Notes: generated from the sequence alone by a model not told the origin. A stretch of DNA of 64,000 bases from Symsagittifera roscoffensis (GCF_963678635.1 NW_026971645.1:62001-126000), one strand, 5' to 3'; positions 22,013 to 34,979 are shown, counted from the stretch's first letter. A program made the numbers and translations.

Positions 22013-25000
22013 ACTTGAATAACAACCGTTACAACAACCGTCAAAAAAGGGAGCAGTGGTGAAGTGCTGACGTTTCTCCGACTCTCAGCCAAATCGTGGT
22101 ATGTTCGAGGCCCATCATGACCCGTGCTCGTTGTTTGATGGTGAGGCAACATTACCAAGCCCGGAAAAACCACCAAATAAAATTGCTTAAAATTGCTAAA
22201 AACTTGTTTGCCGCATTAAGAACTACGACTAGTATGTTGGTCTCTTTCCTGCGTGCCTTAATGGTCTCAATTTCAGGTCTAAGCATTAGATTTGTCGAAC
22301 TCAATTTCTGATTTTCTGTTTTTGTGTGTGTTTCCACATGTTTTTTCTTATTTTAAATCATATTTGGAATTCAAAAATTTTGATGACAGTGTTTTACATT
22401 CCAAAACTACTTTTCCAGGTTTATGATATATTTAAGTGTTTTATAATCACTTCTAAGCAGATATACAATGACAAAACTGATTTTCTGAGGAGAACAAAAT
22501 AAGTTTCTACGAAGAAAAATGTGTTTATTTGGAGAAAAATGGTTGGAAAATAAAGCAATATATAGCCATTAAAGATTATACATTTTTCTCACAATTAAAA
22601 TTGCTTTAATTGATAGTACAACGGATTTTAATTGCAGGGTTTTGCAAAGATTTTATAATTTTTTCCAGTTTTTGTTTATGCTACTCAATGCTGGTGAAAA
22701 TTAAGATTGCATCACAACTTGAAGGGTGTTATTATGATACCACTGACAATGAACAACAACCCGTACTTGAATAACAACCGTTGCAACAACCCTCAAAAAA
22801 CGGAGCGGTGGTGAAGCACTCAAGTTTCTCCGACTCTCAGCCGAATGGTGGAATGTTCGAGGTTTATCATGATCTGTGCTCGTTGTTTGATGGTGAGGCA
22901 AAGTCATCGAGCCCGGAAAAATAACCAATAAAAGTTGCACAAAATGTTAAACACAGGTTCGCCGCGATAAGCTGTACAGCTAGTTCGTTGGACTCTGTCC
23001 TGCGTGCCCTAATGGTCTTATTTTCAGGTCTAAGCATTAGATTTGTCGAACTCAATTTCTGATTTTCTGTTTTTTGTGTGTGTTTCCACATGTTTTTTCT
23101 TATTTAAAAACAAATTTTGATTTCATAAATTTTTGATGACAGTATCTAACATTTCAAAATTACGCTTCCAGGTATATGATATAATTAAGTGTTTTATAAT
23201 CACTTCTAAGCAGATATACAGAGACAAAAAATGAGTTTCTGAGGAGAAAAAAATAGGTTTCTACGAAAAAAATTGTGTTTTTTTGGGGTAAAATGGTTGG
23301 CAAAGAAGCAATATATAGCCGTTAAAGATAATTTATTTTTCTCACAATTAAAATTGCTTCAATTGATAGTACAACGGGTTTTAATTGCAAGGTTTTCCAG
23401 AGATTTTATAATTTTTTCAAGATTTTGTTTATGCTACTCGATGCTGGTGAAAATAAAGATTGCATCTCAACTTAAAGGGTGTTATTATGATACCACTGAC
23501 AATGAACAACAACCCGTACTGAATAACAACCGTCGCAACAGCCGTCAAAAAAGGGAGTGGTGGTGAAGTGCTCACGTTTCTCCGACTCTGAGCCGAACAG
23601 TGGTATGTTCGAGGCCCATAATGGTCCGTGCTCGTTGTTTGATGGTGAGGCAACATTACCAAGCGCGAAAAATAACCAATAAAAATTGCATAAAGTTGTT
23701 AAACACAGGTTCGCCGCGATAAGCTGTACAGCTAGTATGTTGGTCTCTTCCCTGCGTGCCTTAATGGTCTTAATTTTAGGTCTAAGCTTTAGATTTGTCG
23801 AACTCAATTTCTGATTTTCTGTTTTTTGTGTGTGTTTCCAAATGTTTTTTTTAAAATTTAAAATCAGGTTTGGATATCAAAAATTTTGATGACAGTATCT
23901 AACATTCCACATTACGCTTCTAGGTTTATTATATATTTAAGTGTTTTAGAATCACTTCTAATCAAATATACAGAGACAAAAACTGATTTTCTGAAGAGAA
24001 AAAAAAATAAATTTCTACAAAGAAAAATGTGTTTATTTGGAGAAAAAATGGTTGGAAAATGAAGCAATATATAACTGCTAAAGATTATTTGTTTTTCTCA
24101 CAATTAAAAATGCCTCAATTGATAGTACAAATGACTTTAACTGCAAGGTTTTGCAAATGGTGAAATATTTTGTTTCCATTTTTAATTTATGCTACTCGAT
24201 GCTGGTGAAAATAAAGATTGCATCACAACTTAAAGGCTGTTATTATGATACCACTGACAATGAACAACAACCCGTACTTGGATAACAACCGTTACAACAA
24301 CCGTCAAAAAAGGGAGTTGTGGTTAAGTGCTCACGTTTTTCCGACTCTCAGGCGAATATTGGTATGTTCGAGGCACATCAAGATCCGTGATCGATGTTTA
24401 ATGGTGAGGCATCATTACCAAGTCCGGAAAAAAAAACAATATAAGTTGCACAGAAATGTTTAATACAGTTTCGCCGCGATAAGCTGAACAGCTAGTATGT
24501 TGGTCTTTTTCCTGCGTGCATTCATGGTCTTAATTATAGGTCTAAGCATTAGATTTGTCGAACTCAATTTCTTATTTTCTGTTTTTTTGTGTGTGTTTCC
24601 ACATGTTTTTTCTTATTTTAAATCATATTTGGAATTCAAAAACTTTTGATGACAGTATCTAATATTCCAAAATTACACTTCCAGGTTTATGATGTATTTA
24701 AGTGTTTTATAATAACTTCTAATGAAATATACAGAGACAAAAACTGATTTTCTGAGGAGAAAAAAAATAAATTTCTACAAGAAAAATGTGTTTATTTGGA
24801 GCCAAAATGGTTGGAAAATGAAGCAATATATAGCCCTTAAAGATTATTTGTTTTTCTCACAATTGAAAATGCCCCAATTGATAGTACAACTGATTTAAAC
24901 TGCAAGGTTTTGCAAAGAGTTTATAATTTTTTTCCATTATTCATTTATGCTACTCGATGCTGGTGAAAATAAAGATTGCAACACAACTTAAAGTGTGTTA

Positions 25001-28000
25001 TTATGATACCACTGACAATGAACAACAACCCGTACTTGGATAACAACCGTTACAACAACCGTCAAAAAAGGGAGCGGTGGTGAAGTGCTCAAGTTTCTCC
25101 GACTCTCAGCCGAAAGGTGGTATGTTCGAGGTCCATCATGATCCGTGCGCGTTGTTTGATGGTTAGGCAACATTACCAAGCCCGGAAAAATAACCAAAAA
25201 ATGTTGCATAAAGTTATTAAACACAGGTTCGCCTGCGTGCCTTAATGGTCTTATTTTTGGGTCTAAGAATTAGATTTGTCGAACTCAATTTCTGATTTTC
25301 TGTTTTTTTGTGTGTTTTTTCACATGTTTTTTCTTATTTTAGATCAAATTTGGCTTTCAAAAACATTTGATGACAGTATCTAACATTCTAAAATTACGCT
25401 TTCAGGTTTATGGTGTATTTAATTATTGTATAATAACTTCTAATCAAATATAAAGAGACAAAAATTGATTTTCTGAGGAGAAAAAAAAAGTTTTCTACGA
25501 AGAAAATTGTGTATATTTGGAGAAAAAATGGTTGGAGAATGAAGCAATATATAGCCATTAAAGATTATTTGTTTTTATCACAATTAAAATTGCCTCAATT
25601 GATTGTACAACTGATTTTAACTGAAAAATTTTGCAAAGAGTTTATAATTTTTTTTCCTGGAATGTTCGAGGCCCATCATGATCCGTGCTCTGTTTGATGA
25701 TGAGGAAAAATACCGAGCCCGGAAAAATAACCAATAAAAAATGCACAAAAATGTTAAACACAGGTTCGCCGCGATAAGCTGTACAGCTAGTATGTTGGTC
25801 TCTTTCCTGCGTGCCCTAATGGTCTTAATTTTAGGTCTAAGCATTAGCTTTTTCGAACTCAATTTCTAATTTTCTGTTTTTTTTTGTGTGTTTCCAAATG
25901 TTTTTCTTAATTAAAATCATATTTGGATTTCGAAAACTTTTGATGACAGTATCCAACATTCCAAAATTACGCTTCCAGGTTTATGATGTATTTAAGTGTT
26001 TTATAATCACTTCTAATCAAACATAAAGAGACAAAAACTGATTTTCTGAGGAGAAAAAAAATAGGTTTTCTATGAAGAAAAACGTCTATATTTGGAGAAA
26101 AAATGGTTGAAGAATGAAGCAATATATAACCGTTAAAGGTTATTTGTTTTTCTCACAATTAAAATTGCCTCAATTGATTGTACAACTGATTTTAACTGCA
26201 AGGTTTTGCAAAGAGTTTATAATTTTTCTTCCATTTGTTTTTTATGCTACTCGATGCTGGTTAAAATAAAGATTGCATCACAACTTAAAAGTTGTTATTA
26301 TGATACCACTGACAATGAACAACCACCGGTACTCGGATAACAACCGTTACAACAACCGTCAAAAAAGGGAGCGTTGGTGAAGTGCTCACGTTTCTCCGAC
26401 TCTCAGCCGAATGGTGGAATGTTCGAGGCCCATCATGATCCGTGCTCGTTGTTTGATAGTGAGGAAAATTACCGAGCCCGGAAAAATAACCAATAAAAGT
26501 TGCACAAAACTGTTAAACACAGGTTCGTCGCAATAAGCTGTACAGCTAGTATGTTGGTCTCTCTCCTGCGTGCCTTAATGGTCTTAATTTTAGGTCTAAG
26601 CATTAGATTTTTTGAACTCAATTTCTAATTTTCTGTTTCTTTGTGTGTTTCCACATGTTTTTTCTTATTTTAAATCTTATTTGGATTTCAAAAACATTTG
26701 ATGACCTTATCTAACATTCCCATATTTTGCTTCTAGGTGGATTTCAATCATATTTGGATTTCGAAAACATTTAATGACCTTATCTAACATTCCCAAATTT
26801 TGCTTCTAGGTGGCTAGGTGGTTTACGATGCATTTAAGTGTTTTCTTAATCACTTCTTATCAAATATACAGAGACAAAAACTGATTTTCTGAGGGAAAAA
26901 AATAAGTTTTCTACGAAGAAAATTGTGTATATTTGGAGAAAAAATGGTTGGAGAATGAAGCAATATATAGCCGTTAAAGATTATTTGTTTTTCTCGCAAT
27001 TAAAATGGCCTCAATTGATTGTACAACTGATTTTAACTGCAAGGTTTTGCAGAGCGTTTATAATTTTTTTCCATTTGTTATTTTTGCTCTTCGATGCTGG
27101 TTAAAATAAGACTGCATCACAAGTTAACGGGTGTTTATATGATACCACTGACAATGAACAACAACCCGTAATTGGATAACAACCCTTACAACAACCATCA
27201 AAAAAGGGAGCGGTGGTGAAGTGCTGACGTTTTTCCGACTCTCAGCCGAATGGTGGTATGTTCGAGGCCCATCATGATCCGTGCTCGTTGTTTGATGGTG
27301 AGGCAAAGTCATCGAGCCCGGAAAAATAACCAAAAAAATTTGCACAAAATGTTAAACACAGGTTCGCCGCGATAAGCTGTACAGCTAGTTCGTTGGACTC
27401 TGTCCTGCGTGCCCTAATGGTCTTATTTTCAGGTCTAAGCATTAGATTTGTCGAACTCAATTTCTGATTTTCTGTTTTTTGTGTGTGTTTCCAAATGTTT
27501 TTTCTTATTTAAAATCAGATTTGGATTTCAAAAACATTTGATGACCTTATCTAACATTCCCAAATTTTGCTTCTAGGTGGTTTACGATGTATTTAAGTGT
27601 TTTCTTATATACAGAGACAAAAATTGATTTTCTGAGGGGAAAAATAAGTTTTCTACGAAGAAAATTGTGTATATTTGGAGAAAAAATGGTTGGAGAATGA
27701 AGCAATATATAGCCGGTAAAGATTATTTGTTTTTCTCGCAATTAAAATGGCCTCAATTGATTGTACAACTGATTTTAACTGCAAGGTTTTGCAGAGCATT
27801 TATAATTTTTTTCCATTTGTTATTTATGCTCTTCGATGCTGGTTAAAATATAGATTGCATCACAAGTTAAAGGGTGTTATTGAGATACCACTGACAATGA
27901 ACAACAACCCGTAATTGGATAACAATCGTTACAACAACCGTCAAAAAAGGGAGCGGTGGTGAAGTGCTCACGTTTCTCCGACTCACAGCCGAATGGTGGT

Positions 28001-29640
28001 ATGTTCGAGGCCCATCATGATCCGTGCTCGTTGTTTGATGGTGAGGCAACATTACCAAGCCTGGAAAACAACCAATAAAAGTTGCATAAAGTTGTTAAGC
28101 ACAGGTTCGCCGCGATAAGCTGTACAGCTAGTATGTTGGTCTCTTTCCTGCGTGCCTTATTGGTCCTAATTTTAGGTCTAAGCATTAGATTTGTCAAACT
28201 CAATTTCTAATTTTCTGTTTTTTTTTGTGTGTTTCCACATGTTTTTTCTTATTTTAAATCATATTTGGTTTTCAAAAACATTTGATGACAGTATCTAACA
28301 TTCTTAAATTTTGCTTCTAGGTTTATGATGTAATTAGGTGTTTTATAATCACTTCGAGTCAAATTAACAGAGACAAAAACTGATTTTCTGAGGAGAAAAA
28401 AATAAGTTTTCTACGAATAAAATTGTGTATATTTGGAGAAAAAATGGTTGGAGAATGAAGCAATATGTAGCCCTTAAAGATTATTTGTTTTTCTCACAAT
28501 TAAAATTGCCTCAATTGATTGTACAACTGATTTTAACTGCAATGTTTTGCAAAGAGTTTATAATTTTTTTTCCATTTGTTACTTATGCTACTCGATGCTG
28601 GTGAAAATAAAGATTGCATCACAACTTAAAGATTGTTATTATGATACCACTGACAATGAACAACAACCAGTGATTGGATAACAACCGTTACAACAACCGT
28701 AAAAAAAGGAGCGGTGGTCATCATGATCCGTGCTCGTTGTTTGATGGTGAGGCAACATTACCAAGCCCGGAAAAATAACCAATAAAAGTTGCATAAAGTT
28801 GTCAAACACAGGTTCGCCGCAACAAGCCGTACAACTAGTATGTTGGTCTCTTAACTGCGTGCCTTAATGGTTTTATTTTTAGGTCTAAGCTTTAGATTTG
28901 TCGAACTCAATTTCTGATTTTCTGTTTTTTGTGTGTGTTTCCACATGTTTTTTTCTTATTTAAAATCAAATTTGGATTTCAAAAACTTTTGATGACAGTA
29001 TCTAACATTCCAAAATTACGCTTTCAGGTTTATGATATTATTAAGTGTTTCATAATCACTTCTAATCAATTATACAGAGACAGAAATTGATTTTGTGAGG
29101 AGAAAAAAAATAAGTTTCTACGAAGAAAATTGTGTTAATTCGGAGAAAAAATGGTTGAAAAATATAGCAATATATAGCCGTTAAAGATTATTTAGTTTTC
29201 GCACAAATAAAATAGCTTCAATTGATATTACAACTGATTTTAATTGCAAGGTTTTGCAAAGGATTTTTAACTTTTTTTCCATTTTTTTTAATGCTACTCG
29301 ATGCTGGTGAAAATAAAGATTGCATCACAACTTAAAGATTGTTATTATCATACCACAGACAATGAACAATAACCCGTGCTTGGATAACAACCGTTACAAC
29401 AACCTTAAAAAAACGAGCGGTGGTCATCATGATCCGTGCTCGTTGTTTGATGATGAGGCAACATTACCAAGCCCGGAAAAATGACCAATAAAAGTTGCAT
29501 GAAGCTATTAAACACAGGTTCGCCGCGATAAGCTGTACATCTAGTATGTTGGTCTCTTTCCTGAGTGCCTTAATGGTCTTCACTTTAGGTGTAAGCATTA
29601 GATTTGTTGAACTCAATTTCTGATTTTCTGTTTTTTTTGT
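22013..29640. repeat. Unit B tandem array, central and right part
   Basis: Anchors lie at 22736, 23489, 24247, 25005, 26302, 27141, 27884, 28643 and 29349. One unit between 25005 and 26302 has lost its centre (junction near 25656, TTTTTCCTGGAATGTTCGAG). Units near 28700 and 29415 share a deletion between GAGCGGTGGT and CATCATGATCCGTG. A local duplication of CATTTAATGACCTTATCTAAC type sequence sits at 26700-26810. Unit landmarks are a TATA-like CAATATATAGCCGTTAAAG, the GATACCACTGACAATGAACA anchor, the CATCATGATCCGTGCTCG block and the palindrome AGCTGTACAGCT. Confidence 0.9.
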
Positions 29641-30932
29641 GTTTCCACATGTTTTTTCTTATTTTAAATCATATTTGGATTTCAAAAACATTTGATGACA
29701 GTATCGAACCTTCTAAAATTACGCAAAATTATGATGTATTTGAGTATTTTATATTAACTTCTAATCAAATATACGGAGACAAAAATTGATTTTGTGAGGA
29801 GAAAAAAAAATAAGTTTCTACGAAGAAAATTGTGTTAATTTGGAGAAAAAATGGTTGAAAAATAAAGCAATATATAGCCGTTAAAGATTATTTATTTTTC
29901 TCACAATTAAAATTGCTTCAATTGATATTACAATTGATTTTAATTGCAAGGTTTTGCAAAGGATTTTTAATTTTTTTCCATTTTTTATTCATGCTCCTCG
30001 CTGCTGGTGAAAAATAAAGATTGCAACACAACTTAAAGTGTGTTATTATGATACCACTGACAACGAACATCAACCCGTACTTGAATAACAACCGTTACAA
30101 CATCCGTCAAAAAAGAGAGCGGTGGTGAAGTGCCGAAGTATTGAACCTTCTAAAATTACGCTTTCAGGTTTATGATGTATTTGAGTGTTTTCTAATAACT
30201 TCTAATCAAATATACAGAGACAAAAACTGATTTTGCGAGGAGAAAAAAAAATAAGTTTCTACGAAGAAAATTGTGTTAATTTGGAGAAAAAATGGTTGAA
30301 AAATAAAGCAATATATAGCCGTTAAAGATTATTTATTTTTCTCACAATTAAAATTGCTGCAATTGATATTAAAACTGATTTTAATTGCAAGGTTTTGCAA
30401 AGGGTTTATAATTTTTTTTTCCATTTTTTATTCATGCTCCTCGCTGCTGGTGAAAAATAAAGATTGCAACACAACTTAAAGTGTGTTATTATGATACCAC
30501 TGACAACGAACATCAACCCGTACTTGAATAACAACCGTTACAACATCCGTCAAAAAAGAGAGCGGTGGTGAAGTGCCGAAGTATTGAACCTTCTAAAATT
30601 ACGCTTTCAGGTTTATGATGTATTTGAGTGTTTTCTAATAACTTCTAATCAAATATACAGAGACAAAAACTGATTTTGCGAGGAGAAAAAAAATAAGTTT
30701 CTACGAAAAAAATTGTGTTAATTTGGAGAAAAATGGTTGAAAAATAAAGCAATATATAGCCGTTAAAGATTATTTATTTTTCTCACAAATAAAATTGCTG
30801 CAATTGATATTACAACTGATTTTAATTGCAAGGTTTTGCAAAGGGTTTATAATTTTTTTTCCATTTTTTATTTATGCTTCTCGATGCTGGTGAAAAATAA
30901 AGATTGCAACACAACTTAAAGTGTGTTATTAT
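29641..30932. repeat. Shortened ~441 bp B units in tandem
   Basis: Anchors at 30050, 30493 and 30933 are only about 441 bp apart. Each short unit has the junction GTGGTGAAGTGCCGAAGTATTG (30125 and 30567), which joins the unit centre directly to the TCTAAAATTACGCTTTCAGG part and so removes about 300 bp including the AHHDPC-coding block and the AGCTGTACAGCT palindrome. A single deletion followed by tandem duplication explains both copies. Confidence 0.9.
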
Positions 30933-32857
30933 GATACCACTGACAATGAACATCAACCCGTACTTGAATAACAACCGTTACAACAACCGTCAAAAAAGGG
31001 AGCGGTGGTGAAGTGCTTACGTTTCTCCGACTCTCATTCGAATGGTTCTATGTTCGAGGCCCATCATGATCTGTGCTCATTGTTTGAGGGTGAGGCAACA
31101 TTACGAAGCCCGGAAAAATAACCAAAAAAAATTGCATGTAGTTCATAAGCAAAGGCTCAACAACGCTTCGCCGCGATAAGCTGTACAGCTAGTATGTTGG
31201 TCCTTTCCCTCGTGGATAAATGGTCTTTTGCTTAGGCTTAAGCATTTGATTTGTCAAACACATTTTCTTTTTTCCACAGTTTTTTGTCTCCTTCAAAATA
31301 TTGTTTGGATTTTCAAAAGTGTTAATGACAGTATGTAACCTTTCAAGGTCACTTTCTCAAAGGTATTATACATTTAAGTTTTTTTTATAATCACGTCTAA
31401 TCAATTATACAGAGACAAAAATCGATTTCTGAGGAGAAAGAATTGGTTGGATTTTAAAGCAATATATAGCCGTTACAGATGATTCATTTATCTGACGAAT
31501 CAAATTGACCTAATTGATTATAAAACGGATTTTAATTGCAAAGTTTTGCAAAGAATTGATAAATTTTTCCATTTTTAATTATGCTGCTTGATACCGGGGA
31601 AAAGAAAAGATTGCATCACAACTTGAAGGGTGTTATTATGATACCACTGACAATGAAAAACAACCACTGCTTGGATAAGAACCGTTACAACAACCATTAC
31701 AAAGGGGAGCGTTGGTGAAGTGGTGACTTCTCCGCCTCTCAACCAGAAAGTTAAATAATAGAGACCCATCATGATCCATTCTCGTTGCTTGAGGGTGAGG
31801 CAAAATTACCTAGCCCCTAAAATAACCAAAAAAATTGCATGTAGTTCTCAAGCAAAGGTTCAACAGCGCTTCGCCGCGATAAACTGAAAATAGCCGCGAT
31901 ACCACAGAAATTGAACAACAGCTGCTGCTTGAATAAGAACCATTACAACAACCACTAAATAAGGGAGCGGTGGTGAAGTGCTCACGTTTCTCCGACTCTC
32001 AGCCGAATGGTGGAATGTTCGAGGACCATCATGATCCGTGCTCGTTGTTTGATGGTGAGGAAAATTACCAAGCCCGGAAAATTAACCAATAAAAGTTGCA
32101 CAAAACTGTTAAACACAGGTTCGTCGCGTTACGCTGTACAGCTAGTATGTTGGTCTCTTTCCTGCGTGCCTTAATGGTCTTAATTTTAGATCTAAGCATA
32201 AGCTTTTTCGAACTCAATTTCTAATTTTCTGTTTTTTTTGTGTGTTTCCAAATGTTTTTCTTATTTAAAATCATATTTGGATTTCGAAAACTTTTGATGA
32301 CAGTATCTAACATTCCAGTATTACGCTTCCAGATTTATGATGTATTTAAGGGTTTTATAATCACTTCTAATCAAACATAAAGAGACCTACCATGATCCAT
32401 TCTCGTTGCTTGAGGGTGAGTCAAAATTACCTAGCCCCTAAAATAACCAAAAAAATTGCATGTAGTTCTCAAGCAGAGGCTCAACAGCGCTTCGCCGCGA
32501 TAAACTGAAAATAGCCGCGATACCACAAAAAATGAATAACAGCTGCTGCTTGAATAAAAAATATTACAACAACCGCTAAAAAAGGGAGCGGTTGTGAAGT
32601 GTTTACGTGTCACCGCCTCTCAGTCGAAAAGTCGGATGTTCGAGGCCCATCATGATCCTTGCGCGCTGCTTGAGGATGAGGCAGCGTTACCCAGCGCAGA
32701 AAAATAACCAAAAAAATTGCATGTAGTTCTTAAGCATGGGCTCAGTAGCGGTTATCGCCGCGATGAGCTGTATGTTGGTTCTCTCCCTCGTGGATAAATT
32801 GTTTTAGTCTTAAGCGTAAGCCTTCCATTTTGCTGAAAAGCTCATCTCAGGACCAGG
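30933..32857. repeat. Unit B array, divergent right edge
   Basis: Anchors lie at 30933, 31640, 31898 and 32519. Units from 31200 rightwards resemble the left-edge subtype at 7000-7640 (GTGACTTCTCCGCCTCTCAACC, GAGGGTGAG, CCTAGCCCCTAAAATAACC). A fused half-unit junction (GATAAACTGAAAATAGCCGCGATACCACA) occurs at both 31880 and 32500, so the ~621 bp between them was duplicated. The array runs into the assembly gap at 32858, so its true right end is unknown. Confidence 0.85.
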
Positions 32858-33057
32858 NNNNNNNNNNNNNNNNNNNNNNNNNNNNNNNNNNNNNNNNNNN
32901 NNNNNNNNNNNNNNNNNNNNNNNNNNNNNNNNNNNNNNNNNNNNNNNNNNNNNNNNNNNNNNNNNNNNNNNNNNNNNNNNNNNNNNNNNNNNNNNNNNNN
33001 NNNNNNNNNNNNNNNNNNNNNNNNNNNNNNNNNNNNNNNNNNNNNNNNNNNNNNNNN
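32858..33057. other. Assembly gap, 200 N
   Basis: Exactly 200 N bases separate the end of the B array from the minisatellite region. The round length suggests a placeholder, so the real distance and even the adjacency of the two sides are uncertain. Confidence 1.
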
Positions 33058-33410
33058 AATCCGCAAACTGTAAGTGGAATCCGCAAGTTGTAGGTGGGAT
33101 GCGCATTTTGTTTGTGGATTCCGTTTACATATATGTTTATGGGTAGTATAGCGTTTAACATTGTATCTTTTAATTCCTGATCGCCAGAAAAAAATCAATC
33201 TCAATTACTACATTGATCAACTACCATTTGATATAGCAAACGTTTGGTCTCAATTCCTGTCAACCCAACTTCGATCTCAAATTCTGTCATCTTCGATCTC
33301 ATCTTCGATCCCAAATACTGACCTACTGAAATTCGATCCCAAAAATTTGACCTACCAATCCCAAATGCTGACCTACTTCGATATGAACTTCGATCCCAAA
33401 TACTGATGCA
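33058..33410. repeat. Short interspersed repeats of GGAATCCGCAA and CGATCCCAAATACTGACC words
   Basis: 33058-33125 repeats a 20-25 bp word around GTGGAATCCGCAA / GTGGATTCCG. 33130-33240 shows nothing recognisable. 33250-33410 repeats CGATCTCAAATTCTG / CGATCCCAAATACTGACCTA at irregular spacing. No coding evidence; plus and minus frames here are repeat products. Confidence 0.75.
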
Positions 33411-33775
33411 ATCCCAAGTACTGACCTAATTCGGCGATAAGTCGTGCGTTGAGTTTTCAAACACTCTCAGGCCAATGACTACAAAATTGAACTTATTCGG
33501 CTTCCAAAATCAGTATTTGGGGTTGACGCAATTCCAAATACTGACCTAAATTGGCGTTTTGCTGTGTGTTGAGTTTCCACACACTCTCAACCCATTGACT
33601 ACAAATATTAATTTTATTTGGCGCTATCCTTCCAAAATCAGTATTTGGAAATGATGCAATCCCAAAAGCTAAACTTTGGCAATATGCTGTGTGTTGTAGT
33701 TTCAGACGCTCTCAACCCAATGACTCCAACTATTAAACTTATTTGGTGTTGTGTTTTCAAAATACTAAAAGGTGA
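33405..33775. repeat. Tandem repeat, three units of 120-128 bp
   Basis: Units start at GATGCAATCCCAAGTACTG (33405), GACGCAATTCCAAATACTG (33525) and GATGCAATCCCAAAAGC (33653). Each contains a GTGTTGAGTTT...ACACTCTCAACCCA block and ends in CCAAAATCAGTATTTGG, which is the inverse of the unit's own CCAAATACTG start, so each unit carries a small internal inverted repeat. Confidence 0.88.
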
Positions 33776-33954
33776 CATTCAACGATTTAGTTAACAAATG
33801 TTTTGAGATTAGTTCGTGGATACCGCCGACAATGGTTAAGTCCTTCCATTTCAATTCCTTTCAATTCCCTTTTGCTATAGATGAAAATTCCAGCTCTAGC
33901 TTTTAATTGTTCATATGCAAGTTTAGTAATGAACAAGATTCTGAACCCAATTAA
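33776..33954. other. No gene seen
   Basis: Short unique-looking AT-rich stretch between two minisatellites. Nothing supportable. Confidence 0.6.
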
Positions 33955-34215
33955 AGTTTGCGGAATCCGCTTACATTTTCGGATTCCGCTTACAAGTTTT
34001 GCGGATTCAACAATCATTTGCTGATTTCATTTACATTTTGTGGATCCCACTTACAGTTATGGAATCAAGAACAGCCAGCTATGTTCGCTTGTTGCGGATT
34101 CCGTCGCATGTGCCGACAAATCTTACGTTACAGATATTTATACGCGGAATCCACGGAAATTTTGTGAGTGAAATCCACTGACATTTTGGAACACGTTCAA
34201 AGGTTTTTCTATGGA
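33955..34215. repeat. Minisatellite of GGATTCCGCTTACA type words
   Basis: Degenerate 22-26 bp repeats (GCGGAATCCGCTTACATTTT, CGGATTCCGCTTACAAG, GTGGATCCCACTTACAG, GGAATCCACGG) recur at least seven times. The same word in reverse orientation opens the block at 33058, so the family flanks the 120-128 bp repeat on both sides. Confidence 0.75.
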
Positions 34216-34737
34216 ATCCAGGGACATACAGATACAAAAATAATCGCCTATCCAGTGCACAGTTTGACTTCGTAATGTTGTGCAATGAAAAATCATCCAG
34301 TTGCTTTGGTTGTTGTCTAGTGTAGGTCTACTTTTGGTTTTATTTGTCCGAGTTGCCACTGGGTCTCTTGTCTCACTTATATCTGGTTCCAGGTATGTGT
34401 AGCTATCTGTGTTTTATCTGCATTTTGCTATGGTTTTGCAACCACATAATACCCTTCTTTTTGTCAATTGTTAGTTTTCATTATTCCATCATACGTTTTT
34501 CCCCTGGTTCTAAATTCCTCTTTCTCTCTTCAGTTTCCTTTCTTTTTGGCCGTATTTTTGTTCAGAATCAGATTTTGAAGGCTCAGTAGGGTTGGTTTGC
34601 TCCTTAATAATTTGTTCATATCTATCCCTTACCGAAACTTTCTCACAATTTCACGTCTGATCATACAATTGTCAGACACCAGCTATTTTTCAGCTCTGTG
34701 CATATCTGTTTCATATGTGATCACTTCTGCCGTTTGC
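34216..34737. other. No gene seen; T-rich unique DNA
   Basis: The frames at 34344-34589 and 34597-34800 are rich in Phe, Leu, Ser and Ile, as expected for chance openings in T-rich DNA. No domain, splice signal or conserved block was found. Confidence 0.55.
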
Positions 34738-34890
34738 AGACTATACCTGAGTCAGATGCGACTATACCGGTCAGACGTGACTATATCTGGTCAGACTTGA
34801 CTATACGTGGTCAGATATGACTATACCTTGTCAGATCAGACATGACTATACCTGGTCAGTCATGACTATATACCTGATCTGATGTGTCTA
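34738..34890. repeat. ~21 bp minisatellite, about six copies
   Basis: The word GACTATACCTGGTCAGACAT and close variants repeat in tandem (GCGACTATACCGGTCAGACG, TGACTATATCTGGTCAGACT, TGACTATACGTGGTCAGATA and so on), ending at ACTATATACCTGATCTGATG. Confidence 0.92.
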
Positions 34891-34979
34891 GTAATTTTGC
34901 AACCACCTCTCCCCAACCCAAACAAGCATTTAACTCCCGTTTGTCTGGGTTAGATTTATCTCACCATCCCTGAAAATAT

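Noticed and set aside
10561-32857. CRISPR-like array
   Set aside because: Units are ~750 bp without short repeats and unique spacers, and the context is eukaryotic.
34344-34800. Two plus-strand ORFs of 81 and 67 codons
   Set aside because: Composition (Phe, Leu, Ser, Ile) is that of random T-rich DNA; no homology recognised.
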